A DNA stretch of 64,000 nucleotides from Herbaspirillum sp. SJZ107 (GCF_006715485.1 NZ_VFNH01000004.1:310001-374000); one strand, 5' to 3'. Shown: positions 9,398 to 21,824, counted from the stretch's first letter. Made by a program: numbers and translations. The notes: a model not told the origin generated them from the letters alone.

Positions 9398-10915
9398 TCA
9401 TTGATGGGCCTGGTGGGCGGCGGTCAGGCGCCGCACCAGCGGCAGCGCCACCAGCGCCAGCACCGTGCAGGCCACGGCGCCCATGCCCAGCTTGTTGAAC
9501 AGGCTGGTATAGATCGGCAGGGTCTGCACCGGATCGGTGACGTCGCTCGGCACGCTGGCCAGGTTGGCGACCACGCCGCCCAGGTACTGCGAGATGCCGA
9601 CGGCGACATAATATGCACCCATCATGAAGCCGCCCATGCGCGCCGGCACGTAGCGCGCGATCATCGCCAGGCCCAGGCCCGACACCAGCAGCTCGCCCAG
9701 CGAGTACAGGCCGTAGCCGATGATCATGATCCACGACGAGGTCAGGCCGTTGACGGCAAAGGCGCCGGCCACGCCGTAGGCGAAGAAGCCCAGGGCCACG
9801 GAGAAGAAGCCGAGCGCGAACTTGGCGGCGATCGACAGGTCCTTGCCCGAGCGGCCGGCGGCGGAATAGGCCCAGGCCAGCACCGGCGACAGCACCATGA
9901 TCCAGATCGCGTTCAGGGCCTGGAACTGGGCCGGCGACCAGGTCCACAGGTGGGCGCCGAACACGCTGAAGTCGAGGTCGACGTTACGCAGCGCGAACAG
10001 CGACAGCGAGGTCGACATCTGCTGGTAGAAGATGAAGAAGAACACGATCTGCGCGGTCAGCACCAGCGCTGCGGAGAGGCCGGCGCGCTCGCTCGGTGCG
10101 CTCTTGCGGATCAGGTGGATGAAGATACCCAGCAGGACCACGCCGGCCGCGTACACGAAGGCGCGCGCCAGCGACTGGTATTCCAGGATCACGGCCGCCG
10201 CCGCGGCCAGCACCACGCCGCCGGCCAGCACCGCCAGCAGCTTGCCGGCGTCGACCGGGCGCTCGTCGGGCAGCGAACCGATGTGGGCGATGGTGGCGCG
10301 CATCAGCATCACGTTGAGCAGGCCGACCACCAGGCCGATCGCGCACACGGCGAAGGCGGCATGCCAGCCGAGCTGGTTGCCGTAGGCGGCGTTGACCGCA
10401 TCCTTGATCCAGGGCGTGGCCAGCATCGAGACGGTGGAGCCGACGTTGACCGCCATGTAGTACAGGGTGAAGGCGCTGTCGATCTTGGAATCGTCGCCTT
10501 CGTAGATCTTGCGCACCAGGTTGCCGGCGTTCGGCTTGAACAGGCCGTTGCCGACCACCACCACGCCGAGGGCGCCGAACATGAACCAGGTGTTCTCGGA
10601 CGGTACCGCCATCAGCGCATAGCCGAGCGCCAGGATGACGGCGCCGATGTAGGTGCTGCGGCGCGTGCCCAGCACCTTGTCGCCGATCCAGCCGCCGATC
10701 GCGGGCGCCACGTAGATCAGGGCGGCGGCGGCGCTCCACACCATGTTGGCGCGGCTGTCTTCGAAGCCGAGGCGCTGGACCATGTAGTAGACGATCAGCG
10801 CCTGCATGCCGTAGTAGCCGAAGCGTTCCCACAGTTCGATCAGGGCGACGGTCAGGAAGGAACGGGTCTGGGTGTAGGGGAGGGCGGGGGACAGCGGGGG
10901 GATTTCGTTTTTCAT
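9398..10915 (-). CDS. POT family proton-dependent oligopeptide transporter
   Basis: 505 residues from the ATG at 10915, preceded by a TGGAG ribosome binding site. Near the N-terminus it has ELWERFGYYGMQALIVYYM, the ExxER-containing signature of the POT/PTR branch of the major facilitator superfamily. There are about a dozen or more hydrophobic segments, and GGWIGDKVLGTRRS matches the loop between helices 2 and 3. It probably imports di- or tripeptides with protons across the inner membrane. It is a single gene, with no peptidase next to it. Confidence 0.93.
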   Translation of the reverse strand: MKNEIPPLSPALPYTQTRSFLTVALIELWERFGYYGMQALIVYYMVQRLGFEDSRANMVWSAAAALIYVAPAIGGWIGDKVLGTRRSTYIGAVILALGYALMAVPSENTWFMFGALGVVVVGNGLFKPNAGNLVRKIYEGDDSKIDSAFTLYYMAVNVGSTVSMLATPWIKDAVNAAYGNQLGWHAAFAVCAIGLVVGLLNVMLMRATIAHIGSLPDERPVDAGKLLAVLAGGVVLAAAAAVILEYQSLARAFVYAAGVVLLGIFIHLIRKSAPSERAGLSAALVLTAQIVFFFIFYQQMSTSLSLFALRNVDLDFSVFGAHLWTWSPAQFQALNAIWIMVLSPVLAWAYSAAGRSGKDLSIAAKFALGFFSVALGFFAYGVAGAFAVNGLTSSWIMIIGYGLYSLGELLVSGLGLAMIARYVPARMGGFMMGAYYVAVGISQYLGGVVANLASVPSDVTDPVQTLPIYTSLFNKLGMGAVACTVLALVALPLVRRLTAAHQAHQ

Positions 10916-11113
10916 GGGACTCCAGGACGGTGGCCGGCGGCCTCGTGAGCCCGGCAATGCCCGGATGCTACGCGAGAGCCGGCGTTCGCGCAATGGTCCG
11001 TCCGGGGCGGGGCGCCCGTACTGACAGGCGTTATGCAGTTTCGATTTTTGTCGACGGCGGCTCGTTGTCGAATATAGAATGCGGAGCTCGCCTGTTCAAT
11101 ATGCCGATCCGCC

Positions 11114-13309
<2,196 letters not shown>

Positions 13310-13424
13310 TACAAATAGACTGCATGACCCTGCTTGCATTTGATCGTTCCGTGCGCCAGCTAACGTCTAAGGCTCAGCAGGCGCGCTAGACTGGAATCAA
13401 ATCAAGAGAAGATGGGAGGCAATC

Positions 13425-13745
13425 ATGACGTGGCTTACTGAAATGGTCAGGTATGTGGACGTGCTGGGCGATCCCCAGTTGACACCGAAAACGATCGACG
13501 GATTGCCGCCGTTCGCGCTGCAGCAGGCAGTCGACAGCCTCTTGCACGATGGCTGGATCAAGACCTTCGAGTACAACAAGGACGACGTCTGGATCGATTA
13601 CGCGCGCATCGACCTGCGCAAGGGACGTTCCAAGCTGCGGCTGGAGTGGGACCCGGAAAGCGGCGGCAGCGTCGAGGGTCCGCGCGCGGCGCTCGACGAC
13701 CTGCATGTGCTCGATCCGTGGACCCGGGTCCGGCACCTGCACTGA
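13425..13745 (+). CDS. Small hypothetical protein, 106 residues
   Basis: I do not recognise this family. The start is supported by gatgggaggc just upstream. The protein is soluble, acidic and rich in aromatic residues (MTWLTEMVRYVDVLGDPQ, DDVWIDYARIDLRKG). It has no signal peptide or membrane segment. Codon use matches the neighbours, so it is probably a real gene. It lies 115 bp after a histidine kinase gene and converges on the pseudouridine synthase gene. Confidence 0.65.
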   Translation: MTWLTEMVRYVDVLGDPQLTPKTIDGLPPFALQQAVDSLLHDGWIKTFEYNKDDVWIDYARIDLRKGRSKLRLEWDPESGGSVEGPRAALDDLHVLDPWTRVRHLH

Positions 13746-13808
13746 AGTACGGTAGTCGCGGACGGCTAGTCGTGGACGGCGAGCAGGCCTTGCCGTCCAT
13801 GCGTTTCA

Positions 13809-14555
13809 TCAAAACCGCTCGTCGGGGCCCAGATAGCGCCACTGCCCCGGCGGCAGATCCCCCAGCTTGACGCGCCCGATGCGGACGCGCTTCAAGCCCA
13901 CCACCTTCAATCCCACCATGTCGCACATGCGCCGGATCTGGCGCTTGCGACCTTCCTTCAGCGTAAAACTCAACTGGTCGTCGTTCTGCCAGCGCACCTT
14001 GGCCGGCAGCAGTGGCTTGCCGTCCATCCAGAGGCCGTGGTTCAGCTTGCGCAAGTCCTCGTCCGGCAGCCGCCCCGGCTTGGTGTACTGCACCCGCACC
14101 AGGTATTCCTTTTCGATGGAAGTGTCCTGGCCGATCAGCTGCTTGGCGATGCGGCCGTCCTGGGTCAGCACCAGCAGCCCCGTGGAATCGATGTCGAGGC
14201 GGCCGGCCGGCACCAGCGAGCGCAGCTGGGTCGGGTGGAACTGCTCGGGCGACGGATCATCGGCCCAGCGCGCCTCGGGCTTGACCAGCACCACGGCCGG
14301 CTTGTAGCCATCCTCTGCCTGGCCGCTGACGTAGCCGACCGGCTTGTGGATCAGCACCGTCACGCGCTTGGACTGCTCGGCCGCGGCCTGGCGCTCCACG
14401 GTGATCTTCTGGTGCGGCAGCACCTTGCTGCCCAGCTCGGAGACCACCTTGCCGTCGACGCGGACCCAGCCCTTGGAAATCCAGTCGTCGGCTTCGCGGC
14501 GGGAGGAGAGTCCGAGTTCGGACATGCGTTTGGAGAGGCGTACTGGTTCGGTCAT
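13809..14555 (-). CDS. rluF: 23S rRNA pseudouridine synthase, RsuA/RluF group
   Basis: 248 residues. An N-terminal S4 RNA-binding domain ([18 protein letters not shown]) precedes a catalytic domain with [18 protein letters not shown], where the first Asp is the expected catalytic residue, and the C-terminal [16 protein letters not shown]. It isomerises a uridine in large-subunit rRNA. The N-terminal pattern and IRRMC motif look most like RluF (U2604), but RluB, RluE and RsuA relatives share these motifs, so the exact target is an inference. Single gene on the minus strand. Confidence 0.85.
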   Translation of the reverse strand: MTEPVRLSKRMSELGLSSRREADDWISKGWVRVDGKVVSELGSKVLPHQKITVERQAAAEQSKRVTVLIHKPVGYVSGQAEDGYKPAVVLVKPEARWADDPSPEQFHPTQLRSLVPAGRLDIDSTGLLVLTQDGRIAKQLIGQDTSIEKEYLVRVQYTKPGRLPDEDLRKLNHGLWMDGKPLLPAKVRWQNDDQLSFTLKEGRKRQIRRMCDMVGLKVVGLKRVRIGRVKLGDLPPGQWRYLGPDERF

Positions 14556-14587
14556 GGTTCGGTTTTACAGAAGCGAAAAATAGTGAC

Positions 14588-14685
14588 GTCGCCCCTGCGG
14601 AGGCAGGGGCCCAATTTTGCTCGCATTACGGCTGCGCGTGCAACTTGGGGCGATAGCGCAGCTATTGCGCTTTCGCAGGGGCGAC
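14588..14685. repeat. REP-like element bounded by 12-bp inverted repeats
   Basis: gtcgcccctgcg at 14588-14599 recurs inverted as cgcaggggcgac at 14674-14685. The left side also forms an internal hairpin, CCCCTGC (14592-14598) with GCAGGGG (14603-14609). It sits between rluF and the 3' end of glnD. The arrangement resembles dispersed palindromic elements of bacterial genomes; copy number cannot be judged from one window. Confidence 0.55.
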
Positions 14686-14700
14686 GGTCTTGCGTTTAAC

Positions 14701-17295
14701 TCAAATCTTGAGCGCCTCGAACAGCTCGGTCTCCAGCTGCACCTGCACCCGCTGGTTGTGCAAGGCCTGCCCATCGACCAGGAACACGTCCTCGACCCGC
14801 TCGCCCAGGGTCATGATCTTGGCCGTGTGCAGGTTGATGCGGTAGCGCGCCAGCACGCTGGCGATCGAGTACAGCAGCCCGTTACGGTCGTTGGCGGCGA
14901 TCGAGAGCAGCCAGAACTGGCCGCGTTCGTCCGGGCGCAGGTCGACCGTCGGCGTGATCGGGAAGGTGCGCGACATGCGCGACAGGCGGCCGCGCAGCGG
15001 CGGGCACAAGGGTTCCTGGCGCATCAGCACTTCGCACAGCTCGTGCTCGATCAGGTTGATGATGTCGCGGTAGCTGTTGGCGAAATGCTCGTCGGTGATC
15101 AGGAAGGTGTCGAGCGCGTAGCCGTCGCGCGTGGTGTGGATCTTGGCGTCCAGGATCGAGAAGTTCTTGCGGTCGAAGTAGCTGCAGATGCGCGCGAACA
15201 GGTCGGGCTGGTCCTTCACGTACACTGTCACCTGCAGGCCTTCGCCGATCGGCGCCAGGCGCGATTTCACCACCGGCTTGTCGAGGCCGAGGCGGCCGTA
15301 CAGGCTGCGCGTCTGCCAGGCGATGTCGGAGGCGTCGTGGCGCAGGAAGTAGGCGACGTCGAGCTGCTTCCACAGCGCCTCGTGGGCATCCGGGGGCAGG
15401 CCGAACAGGCGCAGCGTGGCCAGCGCTTCCTGCTGGCGCGCACGCAGTTCGCGGTCGGCCGACGGCGGCTCGCCGCCCAGCACGCGCAGCGTGACCTTGT
15501 ACAGGTCTTCCAGCAGCTTGGCTTTCCAGGCGTTCCAGACCTTGGGGCTGGTGCCGCGGATGTCGGCCACCGTCAGCAGGTACAGCGCGGTCAGGTGGCG
15601 CTCGTCCTTGACCAGCGCGGCAAAGGCCTGGATCACGTCGGGATCCGACAGGTCCTGCTTCTGCGCCACCTGCGACATGGTCAGGTGCTGTTCGACCAGG
15701 AACACCAGCAGCTCGGTGTCGTCCGCCGCGATCGCATGGTCGCGGCAGAATTCGAGCACGTCGCGCTTGCCGAGTTCCGAGTGGTCGCCGCCGCGGCCCT
15801 TGGCGATGTCGTGGAACAGCGCGGCCACGTACAGCAGCCAGCGGTCGCGGAAGTTGGCGATCAGCTGGCTGCAGAACGGGTATTCGTGCGCGTGTTCGGT
15901 CATCGTGAAGCGGCGCATGTTACGCACCACCATCATGATATGTTGGTCGACGGTGTAGACGTGAAACAAATCGTGCTGCATCTGGCCGATGATGCGCCGG
16001 AAGTTCGGCAGGTAGCGGCCCAGGATGCCCATGTCGTTCATGCGGCGCAGCGCGTGCACCAGGCCGGACGGCGCCTGCAGCACGCGCAGGAACAGCGCGC
16101 GGTTGGCCGGTTCGGCGCGGAAGGCGTCGTCGATCAGCGTGCGCGCATGCCACAGCGCGCGCATGGTGCGCGCCGTCATGCCCTTGATGTCGGGCCGCTC
16201 GGTCATCACCACGAAGATCTCGAGCACCGCGGACGGGTGGGCCTCGAAGGTGTCGTCGTGGGCGATGTCGATGAAGCCGCCGACCTCGTTGAAGCGCGGG
16301 TTGACCGGCACCGGGATCAGGGGCGTCGGGAACAGCTGGGCTTCGATGTTCTGCAGCAGGATGGTGTTCAGCTGGGTGACTGTCTTGGCGGCCCAGTAGT
16401 AGCGCTGCATCAGGTATTCGCTGGCGCGGCGCGCTTCCAGGCCTTCGCCGGTCGAACTCAGGCCGAAGGTCTCGGCGATCGCGGTCTGGACGTCGAACAC
16501 CAGGCGGTCTTCGCGGCGCCGGGTCTGCAGGTGCAGTCGCACCCGGATGTCCTTGAACGCGTATTCCTTTTCCATCAGCTGGCGCGCTTCCTCGCGCGTG
16601 ATCAGGCCGCGCATCGCCAGCTGGCCCCAGGAACTGGCCAGGCCGGCCGCCTTGGCCACCCACAGGATCACCTGCAGGTCGCGCAGCGCGCCCGGGCTTT
16701 CCTTGACGTTCGGCTCCAGGCTGAAAGGCGTGAATTCATACTTGGCGTGGCGCAGCCGCATCTCGGCGGTCTTGGCATGGAAGAAGGCTTGCGGGTCCAT
16801 TGCCGCGTCGTAGCGGCGCTGCAGTTCCTCGAACAGGGGCTCGCTGCCGCATACCAGGCGCGCTTCCAGCAGGCTGGTCTGCACGGTGATGTCGGCCTTC
16901 GATTCCGTCATGCACTCGTCGACGGTGCGGATGCTGTGGCCGATTTCCAGGCCGAGGTCCCACAGCAGCTGCACGAACTGCTCGAGCCGGGCCTGGGTGA
17001 TGGCGTCGGCCGGCTGGCCGAGCAGGATCAGGAGGTCGACGTCGGAATAGGGGAACAGTTCGCCGCGGCCGTAGCCGCCGACGCCGACCAGCGCCGTGTT
17101 GGCCGGCAGGCCGGCCGCGCGCCAGGCGTCGGCCAGCACGCCGTCGACACTCTGGCGCAGCGCGCGCAGCAGCTTCTCGGGCTTGCCGTCTTCCTGGAAG
17201 GCGGCGATGACGAGCTGGCGCTCGGACTTCAGGCGCCCCTTCAGCTGGAGCGGGAGTTGCTGGACGCTGGCGTCGGCGGTGGAGGGGCTGGACAT
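14701..17295 (-). CDS. glnD: Bifunctional uridylyltransferase/uridylyl-removing enzyme GlnD
   Basis: 864 residues, typical for the family. The nucleotidyltransferase domain shows GVGGYGRGELFPYSDVDLL at about residues 72-90, with the metal-binding Asp pair. A central HD domain has ALFHDIAKGRGGDHSELG, which carries the uridylyl-removing activity. Two ACT domains fill the C-terminus and sense glutamine. It modifies the PII proteins GlnB/GlnK to signal nitrogen status. The stop of map lies 17 bp upstream of its start, so the two are probably co-transcribed, as in other Betaproteobacteria. Confidence 0.97.
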   Translation of the reverse strand: MSSPSTADASVQQLPLQLKGRLKSERQLVIAAFQEDGKPEKLLRALRQSVDGVLADAWRAAGLPANTALVGVGGYGRGELFPYSDVDLLILLGQPADAITQARLEQFVQLLWDLGLEIGHSIRTVDECMTESKADITVQTSLLEARLVCGSEPLFEELQRRYDAAMDPQAFFHAKTAEMRLRHAKYEFTPFSLEPNVKESPGALRDLQVILWVAKAAGLASSWGQLAMRGLITREEARQLMEKEYAFKDIRVRLHLQTRRREDRLVFDVQTAIAETFGLSSTGEGLEARRASEYLMQRYYWAAKTVTQLNTILLQNIEAQLFPTPLIPVPVNPRFNEVGGFIDIAHDDTFEAHPSAVLEIFVVMTERPDIKGMTARTMRALWHARTLIDDAFRAEPANRALFLRVLQAPSGLVHALRRMNDMGILGRYLPNFRRIIGQMQHDLFHVYTVDQHIMMVVRNMRRFTMTEHAHEYPFCSQLIANFRDRWLLYVAALFHDIAKGRGGDHSELGKRDVLEFCRDHAIAADDTELLVFLVEQHLTMSQVAQKQDLSDPDVIQAFAALVKDERHLTALYLLTVADIRGTSPKVWNAWKAKLLEDLYKVTLRVLGGEPPSADRELRARQQEALATLRLFGLPPDAHEALWKQLDVAYFLRHDASDIAWQTRSLYGRLGLDKPVVKSRLAPIGEGLQVTVYVKDQPDLFARICSYFDRKNFSILDAKIHTTRDGYALDTFLITDEHFANSYRDIINLIEHELCEVLMRQEPLCPPLRGRLSRMSRTFPITPTVDLRPDERGQFWLLSIAANDRNGLLYSIASVLARYRINLHTAKIMTLGERVEDVFLVDGQALHNQRVQVQLETELFEALKI

Positions 17296-17312
17296 GGATG
17301 CGCGCTGGGTAC

Positions 17313-18137
17313 TCAGGCCGGGACCGCGTCCTGCGGGCGCACGATGGCCGGCGGCGGCGGGCTGCCGGCGGAAGTCGTCAGCACTTCATAGCCGGTCTCG
17401 GTGACCAGGATCATGTGTTCCCACTGGGCCGACAGGCTGCGGTCCTTGGTCTTGATGGTCCAGCCGTCCGGCATTTCGCGGATTTCGCGGCGGCCGGCGT
17501 TGATCATGGGCTCGATCGTGAAGATCATGCCGGCCTGGATTTCCTCGCCGGTGCCGGGGCGGCCGTAGTGCAGGATCTGCGGCTCTTCATGGAACACCTT
17601 GCCGATGCCGTGGCCGCAGAACTCGCGCACCACGCTGTAGCCGGCGGCTTCGGCATGCTTCTGGATCGCGTAGCCGATGTCGCCCAGGCGCGCGCCCGGC
17701 TTGACCTTCTCGATGCCGATCCACATGCATTCGTAGGTGATCTCGGACAGGCGGCGCGCCAGCTTCGACGGTTCGCCGACGAAGAACATGCGGCTGTTGT
17801 CGCCGTGGTAGCCATCCTTGGTGATGACGGTGACGTCGATGTTCAGCACGTCGCCGTTCTTGAGCACCTTGTCGCCCGGGATGCCGTGGCAGATCACGTC
17901 GTTGACCGAGGTGCAGACCGCTTTCGGGAACGGGGTGTAGCCTGGCGGCGCGTAGTTCAGCGGGGCCGGGATCGTGCCCTGCACGCTCACCATGTATTCG
18001 TGGCACAGGCGGTCGAGTTCGCCCGTGGTCACGCCCGGCTTCACGAAAGGCGTGATGTAGTCGAGCACTTCGGCGCCGAGGCGGCCGGCGATGCGCATGC
18101 CTTCGATGTCTTCCGGGGTCTTGATGGAGATGGTCAT
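17313..18137 (-). CDS. map: Type I methionine aminopeptidase
   Basis: 274 residues from the ATG at 18137 (MTISIKTPEDIEGMRIAGRL). The frame extends further upstream, but this start matches the family. It removes the initiator methionine from nascent proteins. The dinuclear metal site is visible: NIDVTVITKDGYHGDNSRMF supplies two aspartates, GHGIGKVFHEEP a histidine, and FTIEPMI a glutamate. It is divergent from rpsB, the standard arrangement in this group. Confidence 0.96.
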   Translation of the reverse strand: MTISIKTPEDIEGMRIAGRLGAEVLDYITPFVKPGVTTGELDRLCHEYMVSVQGTIPAPLNYAPPGYTPFPKAVCTSVNDVICHGIPGDKVLKNGDVLNIDVTVITKDGYHGDNSRMFFVGEPSKLARRLSEITYECMWIGIEKVKPGARLGDIGYAIQKHAEAAGYSVVREFCGHGIGKVFHEEPQILHYGRPGTGEEIQAGMIFTIEPMINAGRREIREMPDGWTIKTKDRSLSAQWEHMILVTETGYEVLTTSAGSPPPPAIVRPQDAVPA

Positions 18138-18247
18138 GATGGTCTTTCTTGTCCTGCAATCGTCGATGGGGGCCATTATATATGATGCGACTGGACGGCC
18201 GCAGGGGCGGCCGGCCGCTTCCGGAAGAGGATGCGGGTTCGGCGCGC

Positions 18248-18276
18248 TTGAAATCGGGCACGAATCCCGCTAGAAT
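18248..18276 (+). promoter_or_regulatory. Sigma70-type promoter of rpsB
   Basis: A -35 element ttgaaa (18248-18253) and a -10 element tagaat (18271-18276) are separated by 17 bp. This predicts a start near 18283 and an untranslated leader of about 140 nt before rpsB. Confidence 0.7.
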
Positions 18277-18308
18277 CTCGGGTTGCTCGTATCCACATCG
18301 GGCAATGT

Positions 18309-18329
18309 TGTAAAAACTGTCTTTTTACA
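18309..18329 (+). promoter_or_regulatory. Hairpin in the rpsB leader
   Basis: TGTAAAAA (18309-18316) can pair with TTTTTACA (18322-18329) over a 5-nt loop. It lies about 90 nt upstream of the rpsB start, in an AT-rich leader. A role in autoregulation by ribosomal protein S2 is known in other bacteria but is only a guess here. Confidence 0.4.
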
Positions 18330-18421
18330 GCCTTTTATTTATTGAATCGCGAATGCGGCCGACAAGGGTGCCTGTCACAGGTGTACCGGCCGTTATTCAA
18401 GACTTAACCCTGGAGAATCAT

Positions 18422-19168
18422 ATGTCCGTTACTATGCGCGAAATGCTGGAAGCCGGTGTTCACTTCGGCCACCAGACCCGTTTCTGGAACCCGAAAATGG
18501 CACCGTTCATCTTCGGTCATCGCAACAAGATCCACATCATCAACCTGGAAAAAACCATGGCGATGTACCAGGATGCGATGAAGACCATCAAGCAGATCGC
18601 TGCCAACCGCGGCACCATCCTGCTGGTCGGCACCAAGCGTCAAGCGCGCGACATCATCGCCGCTGAAGCCGCACGCGCAGGCGTGCCGTACGTCGACCAG
18701 CGCTGGCTGGGCGGCATGCTGACCAACTTCAAGACCATCAAGACCTCGATCAAGCGCCTGAAGGACATGGAAGCCGCGATCGAATCGGGTGAAGTCGAGA
18801 AGATGTCGAAGAAAGAAGCGCTGATGTTCTCGCGCGAACTGGAAAAGCTGCAGAAGTCGATCGGCGGCATCAAGGACCTGCAGGGCGTGCCGGACGCGAT
18901 CTTCGTCGTCGACGTCGGCTACCACAAGGGCGCCATCACCGAAGCCGGCAAGCTGGGCATCCCGGTCATCGGCGTGGTCGACACCAACCACTCGCCGGAA
19001 GGCGTGACCCACGTGATCCCGGGTAACGACGACTCGTCGAAAGCGATCACCCTGTACGCACGCGGCGTCGCCGATGCGATCCTGGAAGGCCGTGCCAACG
19101 CGACCAACGAAGTCGCCGAGATGGTCAAGTCGGCTGACGACTTCGTCGAAGTCTCCGAGCAGGCGTAA
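18422..19168 (+). CDS. rpsB: 30S ribosomal protein S2
   Basis: 248 residues from the ATG at 18422, preceded by ctggagaatc. Family hallmarks: [20 protein letters not shown] at the N-terminus, IVGTKRQA-like [14 protein letters not shown], and [15 protein letters not shown]. It is part of the small ribosomal subunit. It is the first gene of the plus-strand block, read from the promoter at 18248. Confidence 0.99.
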   Translation: MSVTMREMLEAGVHFGHQTRFWNPKMAPFIFGHRNKIHIINLEKTMAMYQDAMKTIKQIAANRGTILLVGTKRQARDIIAAEAARAGVPYVDQRWLGGMLTNFKTIKTSIKRLKDMEAAIESGEVEKMSKKEALMFSRELEKLQKSIGGIKDLQGVPDAIFVVDVGYHKGAITEAGKLGIPVIGVVDTNHSPEGVTHVIPGNDDSSKAITLYARGVADAILEGRANATNEVAEMVKSADDFVEVSEQA

Positions 19169-19186
19169 TAAACATAAGTAAGGCCA

Positions 19187-19228
19187 CTGTTGCTTGCATG
19201 AGCGGCAAGCCGATCATGCAAGCAACAG
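19187..19228 (+). other. 15-bp perfect hairpin between rpsB and tsf
   Basis: CTGTTGCTTGCATGA (19187-19201) pairs perfectly with TCATGCAAGCAACAG (19214-19228). It lies 18 bp after the rpsB stop and directly before the terminator at 19234. It may act in mRNA stability or as part of a tandem terminator. Confidence 0.65.
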
Positions 19229-19233
19229 ACTAA

Positions 19234-19258
19234 GGGGGCGCCGAGCGCCCCTTTTTTT
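19234..19258 (+). terminator. Intrinsic terminator/attenuator after rpsB
   Basis: GGGGGCGC, a CGA loop and GCGCCCC, followed by seven T. It lies between rpsB and tsf, so it probably lowers or ends read-through into tsf. Confidence 0.8.
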
Positions 19259-19331
19259 AAGCAGAATACGCGGTGGTGAAGCAAACGCACCCCGCATCCG
19301 TATCTAGAACGTCAATATTAGGAGAAACAAC

Positions 19332-20240
19332 ATGGCAGCGATTACTGCAGCGATGGTTGGCGAACTGCGCGCCAAGACCGACGCCCCGATGATGGAATGC
19401 AAGAAGGCACTGACCGAAGCCGAAGGCGACATGGCACGTGCCGAAGAGATCCTGCGCGTCAAGCTGGGCGGCAAGGCGTCGAAAGCCGCTGCCCGCGTGA
19501 CCGCAGAAGGCGTCGTGGCTGCCTACGTGGCCGGCAACGTCGGCGCGCTGGTCGAAGTGAACAGCGAAACCGACTTCGTCGCCAAGAACGACGACTTCCT
19601 GGCCCTGTGCAACCTGGCTGCCAAGCTGGTCGCCGAGAACAACCCGGCCGACGTCGCCGCCCTGGCCGCACTGCCGGTCGACGGCAAGACCTTCGACGAC
19701 GTGCGTACGGCACTGATCGGCAAAATCGGCGAGAATATGACCGTGCGCCGCTTCCAGCGTTTCGAAACCACCGGCAAGCTGGCTTCGTACCTGCACGGCA
19801 CCCGTATCGGCGTGATCGTCGACTACGAAGGCGCCGACGAGCAGGTTGGTAAAGACGTCGCCATGCACATCGCCGCGATGAAGCCGGTGTCGCTGTCGTC
19901 CGAGCAAGTGCCGGCCGAACTGATCGAAAAAGAGCGTTCGGTTGCCCAGCTGAAAGCCCAGGAAGACGCGGATGCCGCGACTGCCGCCGGCAAGCAGCCG
20001 CAATCGGCCGAGATCGTCGCCAAGCGTATCGACGGTTCGGTCCAGAAGTACCTGAAGGAAGTGTCGCTGCTGAACCAGGCGTTCGTGAAGAACGACAAGC
20101 AGAGCGTCGAAGCCATGCTGAAGGCCGCCAACACCTCGATCAAGTCGTTCACCATGTACGTGGTCGGCGAGGGCATCGAGAAGAAGGTCGACGACTTCGC
20201 AGCAGAAGTCGCAGCCCAGATGGCTGCAGTAAAACAGTAA
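19332..20240 (+). CDS. tsf: Translation elongation factor Ts
   Basis: 302 residues, with an aggaga ribosome binding site. It starts [19 protein letters not shown] and has the EF-Tu contact motif [11 protein letters not shown]. It acts as the GDP/GTP exchange factor for EF-Tu. It is flanked by terminator-like hairpins on both sides, so its transcript level can differ from that of rpsB. Confidence 0.99.
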   Translation: MAAITAAMVGELRAKTDAPMMECKKALTEAEGDMARAEEILRVKLGGKASKAAARVTAEGVVAAYVAGNVGALVEVNSETDFVAKNDDFLALCNLAAKLVAENNPADVAALAALPVDGKTFDDVRTALIGKIGENMTVRRFQRFETTGKLASYLHGTRIGVIVDYEGADEQVGKDVAMHIAAMKPVSLSSEQVPAELIEKERSVAQLKAQEDADAATAAGKQPQSAEIVAKRIDGSVQKYLKEVSLLNQAFVKNDKQSVEAMLKAANTSIKSFTMYVVGEGIEKKVDDFAAEVAAQMAAVKQ

Positions 20241-20257
20241 TAAAAAGTAAGACACGA

Positions 20258-20278
20258 CGGGCCGAAAGGCCCGTTTTT
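20258..20278 (+). terminator. Intrinsic terminator after tsf
   Basis: CGGGCC, GAAA tetraloop, GGCCCG, then five T, 18 bp after the tsf stop. Confidence 0.85.
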
Positions 20279-20377
20279 GTAACATGACGCGTTTGTAATG
20301 TAGTCGCACCCTCCGCATGGGTGACCCTCGTGCGCGCAACACCGAATTCGAAATATCTTTCTCTAGGAGCCCCATTC

Positions 20378-21094
20378 ATGACAAAACCAGCCTACCAACG
20401 AGTCCTTCTCAAACTGTCTGGCGAAGCGCTGATGGGCGACGACCAGTTCGGCATCAACCGCGCCACCATCGAACGCATGGTCGCCGACGTGGCCGAGGTG
20501 CAGAAGCTGGGTGTGGAGCTGGCGGTAGTGATTGGCGGCGGTAACATCTTCCGTGGCGTGGCGCCGGGTGCGCAGGGCATGGACCGCGCGACCGCGGACT
20601 ACATGGGCATGCTGGCCACCGTCATGAATGCGCTGGCCCTGGCCGATGCCATGCGCCAGCAGGGCATCACCGCGCGCGTGATGTCGGCGATCGGCATCGA
20701 GCAGGTGGTCGAGCCCTACGTGCGTCCGAAGGCGCTGCAGTACCTCGAAGAAGGCAAGGTCGTGGTGTTCGCGGCCGGCACCGGCAACCCGTTCTTCACC
20801 ACCGATACCGCCGCCGCGCTGCGCGGCTCCGAGATCTCGGCCGAGATCGTGCTGAAGGCAACCAAGGTCGATGGCGTATATACTGCCGATCCGAAGAAGG
20901 ACGCCAACGCGACCCGCTACGAGTCGATCTCCTTCGACGAGGCGATCACCAAGCAGCTGCAAGTGATGGATGCGACCGCGTTCGCCCTGTGCCGCGACCA
21001 GAAGCTCCCGATCAAGGTGTTTTCGATCGTCAAGCCCGGCGCGCTCAAGCGCGTGATTATGGGCGAAGACGAGGGTACACTGGTACACGTTTAA
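20378..21094 (+). CDS. pyrH: UMP kinase
   Basis: 238 residues from the ATG at 20378, preceded by ctctaggag. Motifs: [13 protein letters not shown] at the N-terminus, [10 protein letters not shown], and [13 protein letters not shown]. It phosphorylates UMP to UDP in pyrimidine nucleotide synthesis. A start codon 57 bp further upstream is in frame but lacks a ribosome binding site. Confidence 0.98.
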   Translation: MTKPAYQRVLLKLSGEALMGDDQFGINRATIERMVADVAEVQKLGVELAVVIGGGNIFRGVAPGAQGMDRATADYMGMLATVMNALALADAMRQQGITARVMSAIGIEQVVEPYVRPKALQYLEEGKVVVFAAGTGNPFFTTDTAAALRGSEISAEIVLKATKVDGVYTADPKKDANATRYESISFDEAITKQLQVMDATAFALCRDQKLPIKVFSIVKPGALKRVIMGEDEGTLVHV

Positions 21095-21127
21095 AAATAA
21101 TATTGTTATTGCATCAAGGAGAGCAGC

Positions 21128-21688
21128 ATGTCCGTCGCTGACGTGAAGAAAACCGCCCAGGACAAGATGGCCAAGTCCATCGACACCCTCAAGGCCGACC
21201 TGGCCAAGGTCCGCACCGGCCGCGCCCACACCGGCATCCTCGACCACGTGATGGTCGACTACTACGGTTCGCCGACCGCGCTGCCGATGGTGGCCAACCT
21301 GACGCTGATCGACGCCCGTACCATCGGCGTCACGCCCTACGAGAAGAAAATGCTGAACGCCATCGAAAAGGCGATCCGCGATTCCGACCTGGGCCTGAAC
21401 CCGTCGACCTTCGGCGAAATGGTCCGCGTGCCGACCCCGGCCCTGACCGAAGAGCGCCGCAAGGAAATGGTCAAGCTGGTCAAGTCGGAAGCGGAAGACG
21501 GCAAGATCGCCGTGCGCAACGTGCGCCGCGATGCCAACGAGCAGCTCAAGAAGCTGGTCAAGGACAAGGCCATCTCGGAAGACGACGAGCGCCGCGCGTC
21601 GGAAGACGTCCAGAAGTTGACCGACAAAGCGATCGCCGATATCGACAAGATGGTTGTCGAGAAAGAAAAAGAGATCATGACGGTGTAA
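21128..21688 (+). CDS. frr: Ribosome recycling factor
   Basis: 186 residues, preceded by caaggagagc. Typical stretches: [30 protein letters not shown], and [15 protein letters not shown]. It splits the post-termination ribosome together with EF-G. It lies 33 bp after pyrH. Confidence 0.99.
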   Translation: MSVADVKKTAQDKMAKSIDTLKADLAKVRTGRAHTGILDHVMVDYYGSPTALPMVANLTLIDARTIGVTPYEKKMLNAIEKAIRDSDLGLNPSTFGEMVRVPTPALTEERRKEMVKLVKSEAEDGKIAVRNVRRDANEQLKKLVKDKAISEDDERRASEDVQKLTDKAIADIDKMVVEKEKEIMTV

Positions 21689-21729
21689 GATGGCGGGTGA
21701 GGGCGCCTGCGCCCTCCCTGTCGCGAGGC

Positions 21730-21757
21730 GGACCGGCCAGGATAGCCTGGTCGGTCC
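21730..21757. other. 12-bp hairpin between frr and uppS
   Basis: GGACCGGCCAGG (21730-21741) pairs with CCTGGTCGGTCC (21746-21757), including one G-T wobble. No clean T tract follows, so a terminator is not certain. Confidence 0.45.
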
Positions 21758-21824
21758 GTTCCCTATTGGGGCTGTTCCTTCTGTTTTGCTTGCAGCCCAT
21801 TTTTATCGCCGTGTTCCCTGATTT

